Source: Catellatospora tritici (GTDB lineage Bacteria > Actinomycetota > Actinomycetes > Mycobacteriales > Micromonosporaceae). Taken from it: 64,000 bases of DNA. Under the pieces are notes generated by a model. It ran no database searches and was not told the origin of the DNA. It saw only the letters and a program-made list of their open reading frames with translations. The number at the start of each line of letters is the position of its first letter. The stretch's first letter is position 1. The position numbers were made by a program, and so were the translations under genes. Of this stretch, positions 8,060 through 17,018 are shown piece by piece. The stretch covers positions 124,001 to 188,000 of the forward strand of contig NZ_JAHRCY010000009.1 of the NCBI RefSeq assembly GCF_019083965.1, given 5' to 3'.

Positions 8060-9322
8060 ATGACCCCCACCGTGCGCCGACTGGGCGCCGACACCGTGTA
8101 CGTCGTCGTCAGCATGCTGCTGTCCGTCCCGACCCTGGTCTTCGCCCTGGTCGGCTTCTCCGTCGGCGTCGGCACCGTGGTCCTCGCCGGGGTCGGCCTG
8201 CTCGTGCTGGCCGGGACCCTGATGGTGGCGCGTGGCCTGGCCGACCTCGAGCGGCTGCGAGCCGCCCGGGTGCTCGACCGCCCGCTGCCCCGCCCGCACT
8301 ACCGCGCTTCCGAGCCCACCGACTCCACCATCCGGCGCCTGCTCACCCCGCTGCGCGACGGCCAGTCCTGGCTGGACCTGCTCTGGAGCGTGCTGCAGTA
8401 CCCACTGGCCGTCATCGGGTTCACCCTGACCGTGACCTGGTGGGCCGGCGCGCTGGGCGGCCTGACCTTCTGGTTCTGGTCGCGGTGGCTGCCCGACGGC
8501 CCCGACCAGCACGGCCTGGCCGAGCTCATCGGGCTGGGCGACAGCCTGGCCGCCGAACGCTGGCTGCAGTTCGCCATCGGTACGGCGCTGGCCCTGAGCC
8601 TGCCCTGGGTGGTGCGCGGCAGCGCCCTGCTCACCGCCCGTCCCGCCGCGACCCTGCTCAGCGACCTGGCCGACACCCGCATCCAGCTCGTACGCTCCCG
8701 CGCCCAGACCAGGGCCGCGGTCTCGGCCGAGGCGACCGCGCTGCGGCGGCTCGAACGCGACATCCACGACGGACCGCAGCAGCGCCTGGTCCGGCTCGCG
8801 CTCGACCTCGGCCGGGCCCGCCAGCAGCTCGACGCCGACCCCGAGCGCGTCCGCGAGACCCTGGACGAGGCGATCGAGTTCACCCGGGAGACCCTCGACG
8901 AGCTGCGTACGCTCTCGCGCGGCATCGCCCCGCCGATCCTGGCCGACCGCGGCCTGGCCAGTGCCCTCACCGCCGTGGCCAGCCGCTGCCCGGTCCCGGT
9001 CGCGCTGCGGCTGGACGAGAACCTGGCCGCGGGCGGGCGCCTGCCCGACGCCGTCGAGACCGGCGTGTACTTCGCCGTCGCCGAGGCGCTGACCAACGTG
9101 GCCAAGCACAGCGGCGCGGGCATCGCCAGCGTCACGGTCGCCGCCGACGGCGCTACCGTGGTCGCGTCGGTGATCGACGACGGACGGGGTGGAGCGCACA
9201 TGTCGAAGGGACACGGGCTGGCCGGACTGGCCGACCGCATCGAGGCGCTCGGCGGACACATGACCGTCGACAGCCCCGCGGGCGGGCCGACCACGCTGCG
9301 CTGGGAACTGCCGTGCGAGTAG
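8060..9322 (+). CDS. Sensor histidine kinase, NarL/LuxR-type system
   Basis: 420 residues. The N-terminal 200 residues hold four membrane segments in two pairs (about 14-60 and 110-195), the layout of the actinobacterial putative sensor domain. The HisKA_3 phosphoacceptor is H236 in LERDIHDGPQQRL, with the ATPase N-box near EALTNVAKHS and a GHGLAGLADR glycine motif. The stop overlaps the regulator start by 10 bases, so the two genes are coupled. The ATG was chosen because the frame upstream is antisense to the LPMO gene. Signal unknown. Confidence 0.93.
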   Translation: MTPTVRRLGADTVYVVVSMLLSVPTLVFALVGFSVGVGTVVLAGVGLLVLAGTLMVARGLADLERLRAARVLDRPLPRPHYRASEPTDSTIRRLLTPLRDGQSWLDLLWSVLQYPLAVIGFTLTVTWWAGALGGLTFWFWSRWLPDGPDQHGLAELIGLGDSLAAERWLQFAIGTALALSLPWVVRGSALLTARPAATLLSDLADTRIQLVRSRAQTRAAVSAEATALRRLERDIHDGPQQRLVRLALDLGRARQQLDADPERVRETLDEAIEFTRETLDELRTLSRGIAPPILADRGLASALTAVASRCPVPVALRLDENLAAGGRLPDAVETGVYFAVAEALTNVAKHSGAGIASVTVAADGATVVASVIDDGRGGAHMSKGHGLAGLADRIEALGGHMTVDSPAGGPTTLRWELPCE

Positions 9323-9969
9323 TCCTCGCCGAGGACGCGGTGCTGCTGCGCGAGGGCCTGATCCGGCTGCTGGAGGAGAACGGCTGCACCGTCGCGGCCG
9401 CCGTCGGCGATGGACCGGCCCTCGTGGCCGCCGTCGCCCGGCTGCGGCCCGACGTCAGCGTCGTCGACGTACGGATGCCGCCGTCGCACACCGACGAGGG
9501 GCTGCGGGCGGCGGTGACCATCCGGCGGACGTACCCGGAGGCGCCGATCCTGGTGCTGTCGCAGTACGTCGAGGTGTCCTACGCCGACGACCTGCTCGCG
9601 CTGATGAGCGGGCCCCGGCCCGGCGGGGTCGGCTACCTGCTCAAGGACCGGGTCGCCGACGTGGCCGACTTCGTCGACGCGGTGCGCCGGGTCGCGGCGG
9701 GCGGGACCGTGCTCGACCCGCAGGTGGTGGCCCAACTCCTGGTACGCCGCCGCCAGGCCGACCCGCTGGCCGTGCTGAGCCCGCGCGAGCGGGAGGTGCT
9801 GGCGTTGATGGCCGAGGGCCGCTCGAACACCTCGGTCGCCCGGCGGCTGGTCATCACGGAGGGCGCCGTCGAGAAGCACGTGACCAGCATCTTCACCAAA
9901 CTCGGCCTGGCACCCGACGACAACGACCACCGCCGCGTCCTGGCCGTCCTCACCTTCCTCCGCTCCTGA
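9313..9969 (+). CDS. LuxR/NarL-family response regulator
   Basis: 218 residues. The receiver domain holds acidic residues near the N-terminus (AED), the phosphoacceptor at D52 (VVDVRMPP) and the conserved lysine in GYLLKD. The C-terminal HTH (about 155-200) has the LuxR pattern LSPREREVLALMAEGRSN followed by AVEKHVTSIFTKL. The GTG start lies inside the kinase gene. It is the partner of the upstream kinase. No palindromic target site was identified. Confidence 0.93.
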   Translation: MRVVLAEDAVLLREGLIRLLEENGCTVAAAVGDGPALVAAVARLRPDVSVVDVRMPPSHTDEGLRAAVTIRRTYPEAPILVLSQYVEVSYADDLLALMSGPRPGGVGYLLKDRVADVADFVDAVRRVAAGGTVLDPQVVAQLLVRRRQADPLAVLSPREREVLALMAEGRSNTSVARRLVITEGAVEKHVTSIFTKLGLAPDDNDHRRVLAVLTFLRS

Positions 9970-10195
9970 CACCCAGCCCTACTCCGAGCCGCCCGCCTCG
10001 GCCGCCCGGCGCGGCGCGGCGATGATCGCGATTGGTGGTCAGGATGTCGGCGGTCGGCCCGCATGTGGACCGCTGGCGGCGATCACGCCCGAAGGATGGG
10101 CGGAGTTCTAACCGCTGATGCCGATCGTGTCGTGCGGGGCCCCCGGGAAGGCGGCGCGGCGGGTAGCATCCGGTCGGTCGGTGAAGGAGGTCATA

Positions 10196-10621
10196 GTGGA
10201 GAACGGGTTCGACGGGCCGTCCCCGGCCGCCGCGGTGTGGGAGTTCCATCGCACGTTCGGGCTGCCCCGGCATGTGATGCCGACGCCGCCGTCGCCGGAG
10301 CTGGCCCAACATCGGCTCGACCTGATACGTGAGGAGGCAGAGGAGGTCGACGAGGCCATCGCCTCCGGCGATCTGGTGCACACCGCCTGGGAGATGGCCG
10401 ACCTGGTCTACGTCCTCTACGGCACCGCCGCCAGCTTCGGCATCGACCTCGACGCGGTCGTCGCCGAGGTGCACCGCGCGAACATGTCGAAGCTCGACGA
10501 ACACGGGCGTCCTGTTTACCGCGCCGACGGCAAGGTCCTCAAGGGCCCGGACTACCAGGCGCCGGACGTCGCCGCCGTACTGCGCCGCCAGGCCGGGCGC
10601 GCCACGGAGGCCACCCGCTGA
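10196..10621 (+). CDS. MazG-like nucleotide pyrophosphohydrolase
   Basis: 141 residues. The GTG start has a near-perfect ribosome site (AAGGAGG, 5 bases spacing). The all-alpha NTP pyrophosphatase fold is indicated by the metal-binding pattern EEAEEVDEA followed by EMADLVYVLYG, the typical ExxE...ExxD arrangement. A C-terminal tail with GRPVYRADGKVLKGPDY is shared with the phosphoribosyl-ATP-pyrophosphatase-like subgroup. It probably hydrolyses a (d)NTP or phosphoribosyl nucleotide. Monocistronic, convergent with the next gene. Confidence 0.8.
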   Translation: MENGFDGPSPAAAVWEFHRTFGLPRHVMPTPPSPELAQHRLDLIREEAEEVDEAIASGDLVHTAWEMADLVYVLYGTAASFGIDLDAVVAEVHRANMSKLDEHGRPVYRADGKVLKGPDYQAPDVAAVLRRQAGRATEATR

Positions 10622-10634
10622 GCCGGTCCCGCCG

Positions 10635-10946
10635 TCAGCGTCCGTGCCGCCGGAAGACGTCCTTCATCGCCCGCTGAATGTCCTCCTCCGGCCACCCCTG
10701 CGACGGCAGACCCAGTTCCCGCCGAATCCGCTCGATACCCTGGGCGATGACCACCAGGAACATCGACATCCCGCTGATGGACACCACGATGGTCCCGATC
10801 ATGGATCCCTGCGGCGGGCCCGCGTCCTCAGGCCAGAAGAGGTGCCGTACCAGCATCGCGGCGACGGCGACGAGCGGGAAGGCCGCCGCGAACCGCGCCG
10901 CGGCGATCATCCCCCGATAGCGGGGGTGACTGCGCACCTCATCCAT
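10635..10946 (-). CDS. Small two-span membrane protein
   Basis: 103 residues starting at the ATG preceded by GACGAGG. Two hydrophobic segments (about 13-33 and 48-69) separate a basic N-terminus (MDEVRSHPRYRG) from a charged C-terminal helix (RIRRELGLPSQGWPEEDIQRAMKD). Not recognised. It is convergent with the MazG-like gene, with only 13 bases between stops. Confidence 0.6.
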   Translation of the reverse strand: MDEVRSHPRYRGMIAAARFAAAFPLVAVAAMLVRHLFWPEDAGPPQGSMIGTIVVSISGMSMFLVVIAQGIERIRRELGLPSQGWPEEDIQRAMKDVFRRHGR

Positions 10947-11046
10947 TCGACCTCGTCCCCGATCGCATAGCATTCGCGGCCGCAAGCAGTTCCGCGCCGA
11001 CCGAGCACGCTACCAACGCCGGACAACCTGCCGCCCGATGCGATCA

Positions 11047-11063
11047 GTCAACGACACGTTGAC
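11047..11063. promoter_or_regulatory. GTCAAC palindrome before the HTH gene, candidate operator
   Basis: GTCAACGACACGTTGAC has perfect 7-base arms around a 3-base centre and ends 16 bases before the HTH gene start. A related palindrome, TGTCAACACTGCGTTGACA, lies inside that gene at 11389-11407. The right arm also contains a TTGACA that could be a -35 element. Autoregulation by the HTH protein is my inference. Confidence 0.5.
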
Positions 11064-11079
11064 AACATGAGGCCGCGCC

Positions 11080-11697
11080 GTGAAGATGCGCAGCATGTCC
11101 GATGCGCACCGACATCATGAAACCGCCGCCGTGCTCGACGCCCACCGCCGCGTCCTGGCCGCCGCGGACTCCGACGACCCGGACGCGATCGTGGCCGCAC
11201 TCGCCCGGCTCAATGACCTGCGGGCCAAGCTTGACCAGGCGGAACTGAGACTGCTCACCGGCGCACGGCGACACCGCGTGAGCTGGACCCGGATCGCGTC
11301 GGCGCTGGGGCTGCGCTCGCGTCAGGCGGCCGAGCAACGCGCCGCCCGGCTGGCCGAGCAGGTCGGGTCGGGCGTTCCCGAAGTCGAATGTCAACACTGC
11401 GTTGACACCATCCCGATGGAGGCGCTGCGACGAGCCGTCCGGGAGACATACGCGCAGCTCATTGCCGATCCATCCTGGGACGGTGCGTATCCGCGGGCCA
11501 CCCTCGCCCGCGAACATCTCCACGCAGCCGCCCAGGCTCCACCCGGCTCCTTGTATTCGCTGGTGAAGCACGTCATCGGCGATCTGTCCGGAGTGGAGCT
11601 GATCGGTCGACCGGTGCTCGTGCGGGTGGCGGTCGCCCGGCTGCGGGAAGCGTTCGAGGACGCCGCTCCGGCACCGCGGCACCCCCGTCCACATTGA
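11080..11697 (+). CDS. Helix-turn-helix protein, hypothetical
   Basis: 205 residues from a GTG; an in-frame ATG five codons later is an alternative. A conserved actinomycete pattern follows: N-terminal helices (ALARLNDLRAKLDQAELRLL), then a putative HTH VSWTRIASALGLRSRQAAEQR (about 67-87), which resembles the DNA-contact segment of small regulators. The C-terminal half has a CQHC pair and a helical block. No known ligand domain. Palindromes precede and interrupt the gene. It is followed by the remains of an MFS gene, possibly its former target. Confidence 0.7.
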   Translation: MKMRSMSDAHRHHETAAVLDAHRRVLAAADSDDPDAIVAALARLNDLRAKLDQAELRLLTGARRHRVSWTRIASALGLRSRQAAEQRAARLAEQVGSGVPEVECQHCVDTIPMEALRRAVRETYAQLIADPSWDGAYPRATLAREHLHAAAQAPPGSLYSLVKHVIGDLSGVELIGRPVLVRVAVARLREAFEDAAPAPRHPRPH

Positions 11698-11722
11698 CAG
11701 CCCTTCGGCCACTCTCCATGAT

Positions 11723-12815
11723 GTGAGCCCTTGTGGCTCAACTCTAGCCGCGATGTGCGGCCTCTGCGCGTACGCCCCGACGCTGGCCGGACCGCTGCTC
11801 GGCACCCTCGTGGACCGGTTGCCCCGACGCGGCCTGCTCATCGCGACCAGCACCGCGATGGCGATGCTGCTGCTCACTCTGCTCACGGTCACCGGTGCGG
11901 CGACCACCTGGCTCATCTTCGCGGTGATGCTCGGCTACGGCGTCAGCTACGTGTTGCTCGACGCGGGCGAGACCGCGATCGTCCAGTCCGCGCTGCCCAT
12001 ACGAGGTCTGGGTGTGCTCAACAGCCTGCGGCGCAGCCTGCAGGAGGGGATGAAGCTGATCGCCCCGCCCGTGGGCGCGGCGCTGTTCACGCTGCGCGGC
12101 GGAGCCGCCGTGGCCCTGCTCGCCGCGGCCATGCTCGGTATCACCGCCTGCTGCTACGCCGCGCTCCGGACCGGGCCGACGCCCGTGGCGGCATTGGCCG
12201 ACGATCGGTCGCTGCTGGGACGCACCGGCGACGGCCCACGCTTCCTGTGGCGGCATCGCGAGCTGCGACGGCTCGTCGGCGCGGCCGCGGGTGCGGTGGC
12301 GATGTCCGGCCTGGGGCAACGCCGCGGCCTACCTGGTGGTGACCGACGATCTGCGGCGCCCGGCCGCGTTCGCCGGGGTGCTGTCCGGGGCGCAGGGCGC
12401 CGGATCCATCGCGGGCGGGCTGCTGTGCGGCTGGCTGCTGCAACGGCGCGGCGAGGCGTTCACCTGCTGGTGGGGTGCGGTGCTCAGCGCGCTGGGCGCG
12501 GTGACCCAGTGCCTGCCGATGATCGGCGTGGTCACGGCGGGACGGGTGCTGATCGGGGCCGGTCTGCCCTGGACGGTGATCGCGGCGGTGACCGCCGTGC
12601 AGCGGTACACCCCGGGGAATCTGATCGGGCGGGTCGCGGCGGGCGCCAATACGGCCGTGTTCGCACCGACCGCCCTCACCATCGCTCTCGGCGCGGGCGC
12701 CATCTCCGTGGTCGACCACCGCGCGGTGCTGGTCGCCGCGGCGGCGCTGACCGTGGTCACGGCACTGGCGCTGCGGTCGGCCACACCGGCCCGCGACGAC
12801 CCCGCCATGGTCTAG
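11723..12815 (+). pseudogene. MFS transporter, 5'-truncated and frameshifted
   Basis: Two frames together encode a typical major facilitator with about ten spans. The first frame runs from LAAMCGLCAYAPTLAGPLLG (loop after a missing first helix, then the DRLPRR motif A) to GAVAMSGL; the protein continues in another frame from WGNAAAYLVV to the stop. The shift lies near 12310, one extra base or two missing. The N-terminal helix and a credible start are also missing. Two independent lesions make a dead gene likely. A sequencing error could explain the frameshift but not the truncation. Confidence 0.8.
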
Positions 12816-12836
12816 CCGATGGCTGCCGGAGGTGTT

Positions 12837-12887
12837 GAGAAGGGGCCCTTCCGCTACGTAAAGCGATAAGAACTTGCCCTTCCTTAC
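12837..12887. repeat. GAAGGGCnCCTTC palindrome, copy A
   Basis: Two imperfect palindromic halves (GAGAAGGGGCCCTTCC and an AAGAACTTGCCCTTCC-type half) flank a spacer reading AAGCGATAA. Read on the minus strand, it begins GTAAGGAAGGGC and overlaps the stop codon of the response regulator. It belongs to a five-copy family in this window. Its position right after a gene end is consistent with a terminator. Confidence 0.75.
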
Positions 12888-13552
12888 TCCGAGGCGTCGG
12901 GGATGCGGTAGCCGACGCCTGGGGTGGTGGTGATGATCGGTGGGTCGCCGAGCTTGCGGCGCAGCCGTCCGACGGTGACGGTGACCGTGTTGGTGAACGG
13001 GTCGGCGTGCTCGTCCCATACCTGCTCCAGCAGCGCCTCGGTGCTCAGGTACGCCGGACTGGCCAGCAGCAGCGCCTCCAGCAGGGCGAACTCTTTCACC
13101 GACAGGTCCAGCGGGCGCCCGTCGCGGCTGGCGGTGCGCCGGGCCGGGTCGAGTTCGATCCCGCAGGCGCGCAGCGTACGCGGGTGGGCGGCCGGGCGGC
13201 GCCGGGCCAGCGAGCGCACCCGCAGCACGAGCTCCGGGAAGTGGAACGGTTTGGCCAGGTAGTCGTCGGCGCCGAGGGTCAGCCCGCCGACCCGGTCGCC
13301 GGGAGAGTCGGCCGCGGTCAGCATGATCACCATGGGTCGCGGGTCGCGATCGGTGATCATCTGACACAGGGTGTCGCCGTGGATGCCGGGCAGGTCCCGG
13401 TCGAGCACGACCACGTCGTACGAGTTGACGTCGAGTTTGACCGCGGCCGCCAGCCCGTCGTACGCGACGTCCACGGCCATCCCCTGGTCGCGCAGCCCTT
13501 CGGCGACCACCTCGGCCAGCGCCCGCGCGTCCTCGACCACCAGCACCCTCAT
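12884..13552 (-). CDS. OmpR-family response regulator
   Basis: 222 residues. The receiver domain has acidic residues ED near residue 7, phosphoacceptor D51 in VVLDRDLPG, and conserved Lys in ADDYLAKPF. The winged-helix domain (about 130-218) carries LSVKEFALLEALL, the recognition-helix region ADPFTNTVTVTVGRLRRKL and the terminal hairpin GVGYRI. Its start overlaps the kinase start region by an ATGA junction with the downstream gene. It forms a classic two-component pair. A palindromic repeat overlaps the stop codon. Confidence 0.93.
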   Translation of the reverse strand: MRVLVVEDARALAEVVAEGLRDQGMAVDVAYDGLAAAVKLDVNSYDVVVLDRDLPGIHGDTLCQMITDRDPRPMVIMLTAADSPGDRVGGLTLGADDYLAKPFHFPELVLRVRSLARRRPAAHPRTLRACGIELDPARRTASRDGRPLDLSVKEFALLEALLLASPAYLSTEALLEQVWDEHADPFTNTVTVTVGRLRRKLGDPPIITTTPGVGYRIPDASE

Positions 13553-14697
13553 GCCGATCCCGCCGTCCCCGGCAGCCGTACGGTCGCCCGCAACCCACCC
13601 TCGGGGCGGGCCATCAGCTCCAGCCCGCCGCCGTGCGCCTGGGCCACGGCGGCGACGATGGCCAACCCCAGCCCCGACCCGTCGTCGGACCCGGTACGCG
13701 CCATGCCGAGCCGCCGGAACGGCCGCCCGAGCCCGTCCACCTGCGCCTGGTCCAGCAGCGGTCCACCGGACTCCACCACCAGTTCCGCGGCGGCGCCACC
13801 CACCGTGGCGACCCGGATCCACCCGTCCTGCCGGTTGTGCACCACCGCATTGTCGATCAGGTTCTGCACCAGCCGGGCCAGCAGTGCCTGGCTGCCTTCG
13901 GCGGCGACCGGGCGCAGGTCGGACGGGTCGACGGTCAGCCGGCGCGCGACGATGTCGGCCTCCCGCGCCGCCAGGGCCTGCCCGGCGAGCCGGTCCAGGT
14001 GGACGGTCGCGCGGTCGGCGAACGCGCCGTGCTGGACGCGGGCCAGGATCAGCAGCCCGTCGAGCAGGTGGTCGACGGTATCGAGGTCGGTACGCAGCCG
14101 CCCGGCCAGGGTCACGGTCGGCGGTGGGGGCGGTTCAGGCTTGGCCAGCGCCACGTCGATGCGGGCGCGCATGGTCGCCAGCGGCGTGCGCAGCTCGTGC
14201 GAGGCGTCGGCGACGAACCGGCGCTGCGCGGCGAACGATGCCTCCAGCCGGGCGAGCAGCCCGTCGATGGTGTCGGCGAGGTCCTTGACCTCGTCGTCGG
14301 GGCCGGTGACGGCCAGCCGCTGGTGCAGGTTGTCGGCGGAGATGTGGCGGGTCGCGGCGGTGATGGTGCGCAGCGGGCGCAGCACCCGTACCGCGAGCAG
14401 TCGTCCGGCCAGCACGGACACCACGGCCAGCACCAGCAACGCGGCCAGCGAGCCGAGCAGCAGCCGCCGCGACTGTTCGGTCTCGGCCACGGCTAGCTGG
14501 TCCTGCAGCCGGTGGATCTGCTGCTGGGCCGCGGCCAGGTCGGTCTGGACGGACGGCACCTGCCCGGGTACGGGCTCGGTGTTCTCGACCGCGGCGAAGA
14601 TGTTGGTCAGCAGCAGCAGGGCCGCTCCGGAGACCAGGAACATCGCCGTGTAGAGCAGCGTGAACCGCCACCGGACCGTTCCGCGTGACCTGCTCAT
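13549..14697 (-). CDS. Sensor histidine kinase, OmpR-type system
   Basis: 382 residues. The ATG is preceded by GAGAGGACGA. Membrane spans at about 12-32 and 80-102 frame a short extracytoplasmic loop rich in Gln helices. HAMP follows (LRPLRTITAATRHIS...), then HisKA with H167 in ASHELRTPLA, and an ATPase domain with NLIDNAVVHN and GSGLGLAIV. The GTG/ATG junction overlaps the regulator gene by four bases. It is divergent from a large ABC-2-like membrane protein, which it may control (inference from position). Confidence 0.93.
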   Translation of the reverse strand: MSRSRGTVRWRFTLLYTAMFLVSGAALLLLTNIFAAVENTEPVPGQVPSVQTDLAAAQQQIHRLQDQLAVAETEQSRRLLLGSLAALLVLAVVSVLAGRLLAVRVLRPLRTITAATRHISADNLHQRLAVTGPDDEVKDLADTIDGLLARLEASFAAQRRFVADASHELRTPLATMRARIDVALAKPEPPPPPTVTLAGRLRTDLDTVDHLLDGLLILARVQHGAFADRATVHLDRLAGQALAAREADIVARRLTVDPSDLRPVAAEGSQALLARLVQNLIDNAVVHNRQDGWIRVATVGGAAAELVVESGGPLLDQAQVDGLGRPFRRLGMARTGSDDGSGLGLAIVAAVAQAHGGGLELMARPEGGLRATVRLPGTAGSA

Positions 14698-14807
14698 TCG
14701 TCCTCTCCCCTGGTCGGTGCCCGTTCCAGCATGCCCGCCGGCACCTAACAGGGGCATGACAGTGGCGGTTCGGGCCGTGTTAGCGGCCGATCCGTAGAAC
14801 GGTCGGC

Positions 14808-16292
14808 ATGCATACCCCCGATGAGTCCTTCGCCCCCGCGCTGCGCGCGGCCTGGGCCGCGTTCGCGCGGCGCGGCCGGGTGCTGGCGCTGGCCGCCGCC
14901 GCGCTGCTGGTGCTGCTGTTCGCGCTGGTGCCCGGCCTGATCACCCACTCCTCGTGCAGCGAAGGGCCGGTAGAAGTGACGTGCCCGACCGATCCGCGCG
15001 ACGACGCGGGCCGCTCCGTGGCCGACGTGTTCTGGTTCGGGCACCGGCAGCTCGACGGCGACGGCACCGTGACCGCGCGCCTGACCGAGATGACCGGCAC
15101 CATCACATACCCGCCGCCGAACCACGACCAGATCGTCTCCGGCCTGGTGCCGTGGGCCAAGACGGGCATCATCGTCAAGGACGGGCTGCGCCAGGGCTCG
15201 CCGTACGCGGCGATCATGCTGACCGGCGCGCACGGCGTGCGCATGCAGGACAGCTACGTGAACGACACGCCGGGCGCACCGGGGGGCGTGTCGGCGGCCG
15301 CGCCACGCTGGCTGCGGCTGACCAGGTCCGGCGACACCATCACCGGGTACGAGTCGGCCGACGGCACGACCTGGTCGCGGGTCGGCACGGCACGGCTGCC
15401 CGGCCTGCCCGCGACGGTCGAGGTGGGCGTGTTCGCCGCCTCGCCCAGCGACCTCACGCTGCAGGAGGTCGGCCTCGGCGGGCACGTCGGGCAGGCGCGG
15501 TTCACGCAGGCCGTCGGTGTGTTCGACCACGTGGCCGTGGACGGGCGGGCGGCGGCCGGGCCGTGGCGCAGCGACAGTGTCGGCGGCATGAACCACACCG
15601 ACTGGGAGAAGTACCACCACGCGTCCGGGCTGGTCGAGATCGACGACAAGCTCACCGTCAGCGGCACGGGCGACATCGGCCCGATTGGCTTCGAGGGCGG
15701 CAGCGATGTCGAGAAGGCCCTGATCGGCCTGTTCGCCGGGCTGATCGTGGTCATCGTGGTGGCGGTGCGGTTCGCCGCCGCCGGGTCGCGGCGGGAGCTG
15801 GCCGCGCGGGCGGTCGTGCTCGGCGCGACCGTGTTCACCGGCGCGCTGATCACCGCCGCGATCGCGCTGCCGACCGGCGCGTGGCTGCTGCGCCGCGCGG
15901 GCGTGGACGTGCTGACCGTCGGGGTGTTCACGCAGGTACGGGTCGTCGTCGGGGCGGCCGTGCTGGCGGGCGCGGTCGCGGTGTTCGCGTTGGGGCTCGG
16001 GGCCCTGGTACGCCGCCGGTGGCTCGCCGCCCTGGCCGGAATCGGCGTGGTCGTCGTGCCGTACCTGCTCGGGGTGGTCCCGTTCCTGCCCGAGACGGTC
16101 ACGGCGTGGCTGCTGCGGGTCACGCCCGCGGCCGGGTTCGCGATGCTGCAGACCGTGCACGAGTATCCGCAGGTCATCTCGCACTACGCGCCGTACGCCG
16201 GGTATTTCCCGCTGCCCGGCTGGGCCGGATGCGCGGTGCTCTGCGCGTTCACGGCAGCCGCCTACACCCTCGCCCGCCCCCGCACCCCCTGA
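14808..16292 (+). CDS. ABC-2-like permease with large extracytoplasmic domain
   Basis: 494 residues. One span (about 25-47) is followed by about 255 extracytoplasmic residues and then about five spans from 306 to the C-terminus. The external part has the look of a DUF1349/laminin-G-like beta domain (DTITGYESADGTTWSRVG). The overall plan is that of a permease subunit of the ABC-2 type, but no ATPase gene is adjacent. Divergent from the two-component genes with 110 bases between, suggesting it is their target. A 54-bp near-perfect palindrome follows the stop. Confidence 0.7.
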   Translation: MHTPDESFAPALRAAWAAFARRGRVLALAAAALLVLLFALVPGLITHSSCSEGPVEVTCPTDPRDDAGRSVADVFWFGHRQLDGDGTVTARLTEMTGTITYPPPNHDQIVSGLVPWAKTGIIVKDGLRQGSPYAAIMLTGAHGVRMQDSYVNDTPGAPGGVSAAAPRWLRLTRSGDTITGYESADGTTWSRVGTARLPGLPATVEVGVFAASPSDLTLQEVGLGGHVGQARFTQAVGVFDHVAVDGRAAAGPWRSDSVGGMNHTDWEKYHHASGLVEIDDKLTVSGTGDIGPIGFEGGSDVEKALIGLFAGLIVVIVVAVRFAAAGSRRELAARAVVLGATVFTGALITAAIALPTGAWLLRRAGVDVLTVGVFTQVRVVVGAAVLAGAVAVFALGLGALVRRRWLAALAGIGVVVVPYLLGVVPFLPETVTAWLLRVTPAAGFAMLQTVHEYPQVISHYAPYAGYFPLPGWAGCAVLCAFTAAAYTLARPRTP

Positions 16293-16306
16293 CCCGTGAC
16301 CCAAGG

Positions 16307-16360
16307 GTAAGGAAGGGCACCTTCTTAACGGACGTCCGTTAAGAAGGTGCCCTTCCTAAC
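16307..16360. repeat. GAAGGGCnCCTTC palindrome, copy B (54 bp, near-perfect)
   Basis: Left arm GTAAGGAAGGGCACCTTCTT and following bases pair with the right arm over 27 base pairs with one mismatch and no loop; the centre is GACGTC. It lies 14 bases past the preceding gene's stop. As RNA it would be a very stable terminator; as DNA it is the best-preserved member of the family described in the findings. Confidence 0.9.
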
Positions 16361-16439
16361 TTCAAGGCGGTGAGGGGGAAGGTGAGCAGGGGCCGACCCG
16401 GGCGCCGACCGTCGGGAGCGCTCGGTAACGTGCACACCC

Positions 16440-17015
16440 GTGCTCAAGCAGCGACTGTTCATCGCGGTCTACCCGCCGCCGGCCGCGGTCGCCGACCTCG
16501 CCGCCGTCGCGTCGCAGCTCGCGTTCAACCGGCCGCACCCCGACGGGCTGTCACTGCGCCCGGTGCCGCCCTGGCAGTGGCACATCACGCTGGCGTTCCT
16601 CGGTGAGATCACACCCGCCCAGGCCGGTTCGGCATGCGCCGCGATGACGGCGGCCGCGCAGCGGCCCGCGCCCGTGCTGTCGCTGGGCGGCGGCGGGCGG
16701 TTCGACAACGGCCGCGCCGCCGCGGTCTGGACCGGCGTACGCGGCGACCTGGCCGGGCTGCACGACCTGGCCGAACGGCTGCGCGCCGCGCTGACCGCCG
16801 CCGAGGTCCCGTTCGACCCGCGCCCCTACCAGCCGCACCTGACCCTGGCCCGCCCCGGCGAACGCCTCGAACCCGACGAGCTGCGCGACGTGCTCGATCG
16901 GCTCGACGCATACGCCGGACCGGCCTGGCCCGCCGACCGCGTCGTGCTGATGCGCAGCGACCACCCGGTCAGCCACGACTACACCGAGGTGTTCGCCGCC
17001 CCACTGGCCCGCTGA
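16440..17015 (+). CDS. thpR: RNA 2',3'-cyclic phosphodiesterase (2'-5' RNA ligase family)
   Basis: 191 residues, starting at GTG. The two catalytic HxT motifs of the 2H phosphoesterase superfamily are present: HIT at 48-50 (QWHITLAFLGE) and HLT at 133-135 (QPHLTLAR). The length is normal for ThpR. The enzyme opens 2',3'-cyclic phosphate ends of RNA; its cellular role remains unclear in the family. Convergent with the aldo/keto reductase gene, with three bases between stops. Confidence 0.9.
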   Translation: MLKQRLFIAVYPPPAAVADLAAVASQLAFNRPHPDGLSLRPVPPWQWHITLAFLGEITPAQAGSACAAMTAAAQRPAPVLSLGGGGRFDNGRAAAVWTGVRGDLAGLHDLAERLRAALTAAEVPFDPRPYQPHLTLARPGERLEPDELRDVLDRLDAYAGPAWPADRVVLMRSDHPVSHDYTEVFAAPLAR

Positions 17016-17018
17016 CCG

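Noticed and set aside
7955..9259. Long minus-strand frame under the sensor kinase
   Set aside because: No motif; Gln/Gly/Arg-rich shadow of the kinase coding strand.
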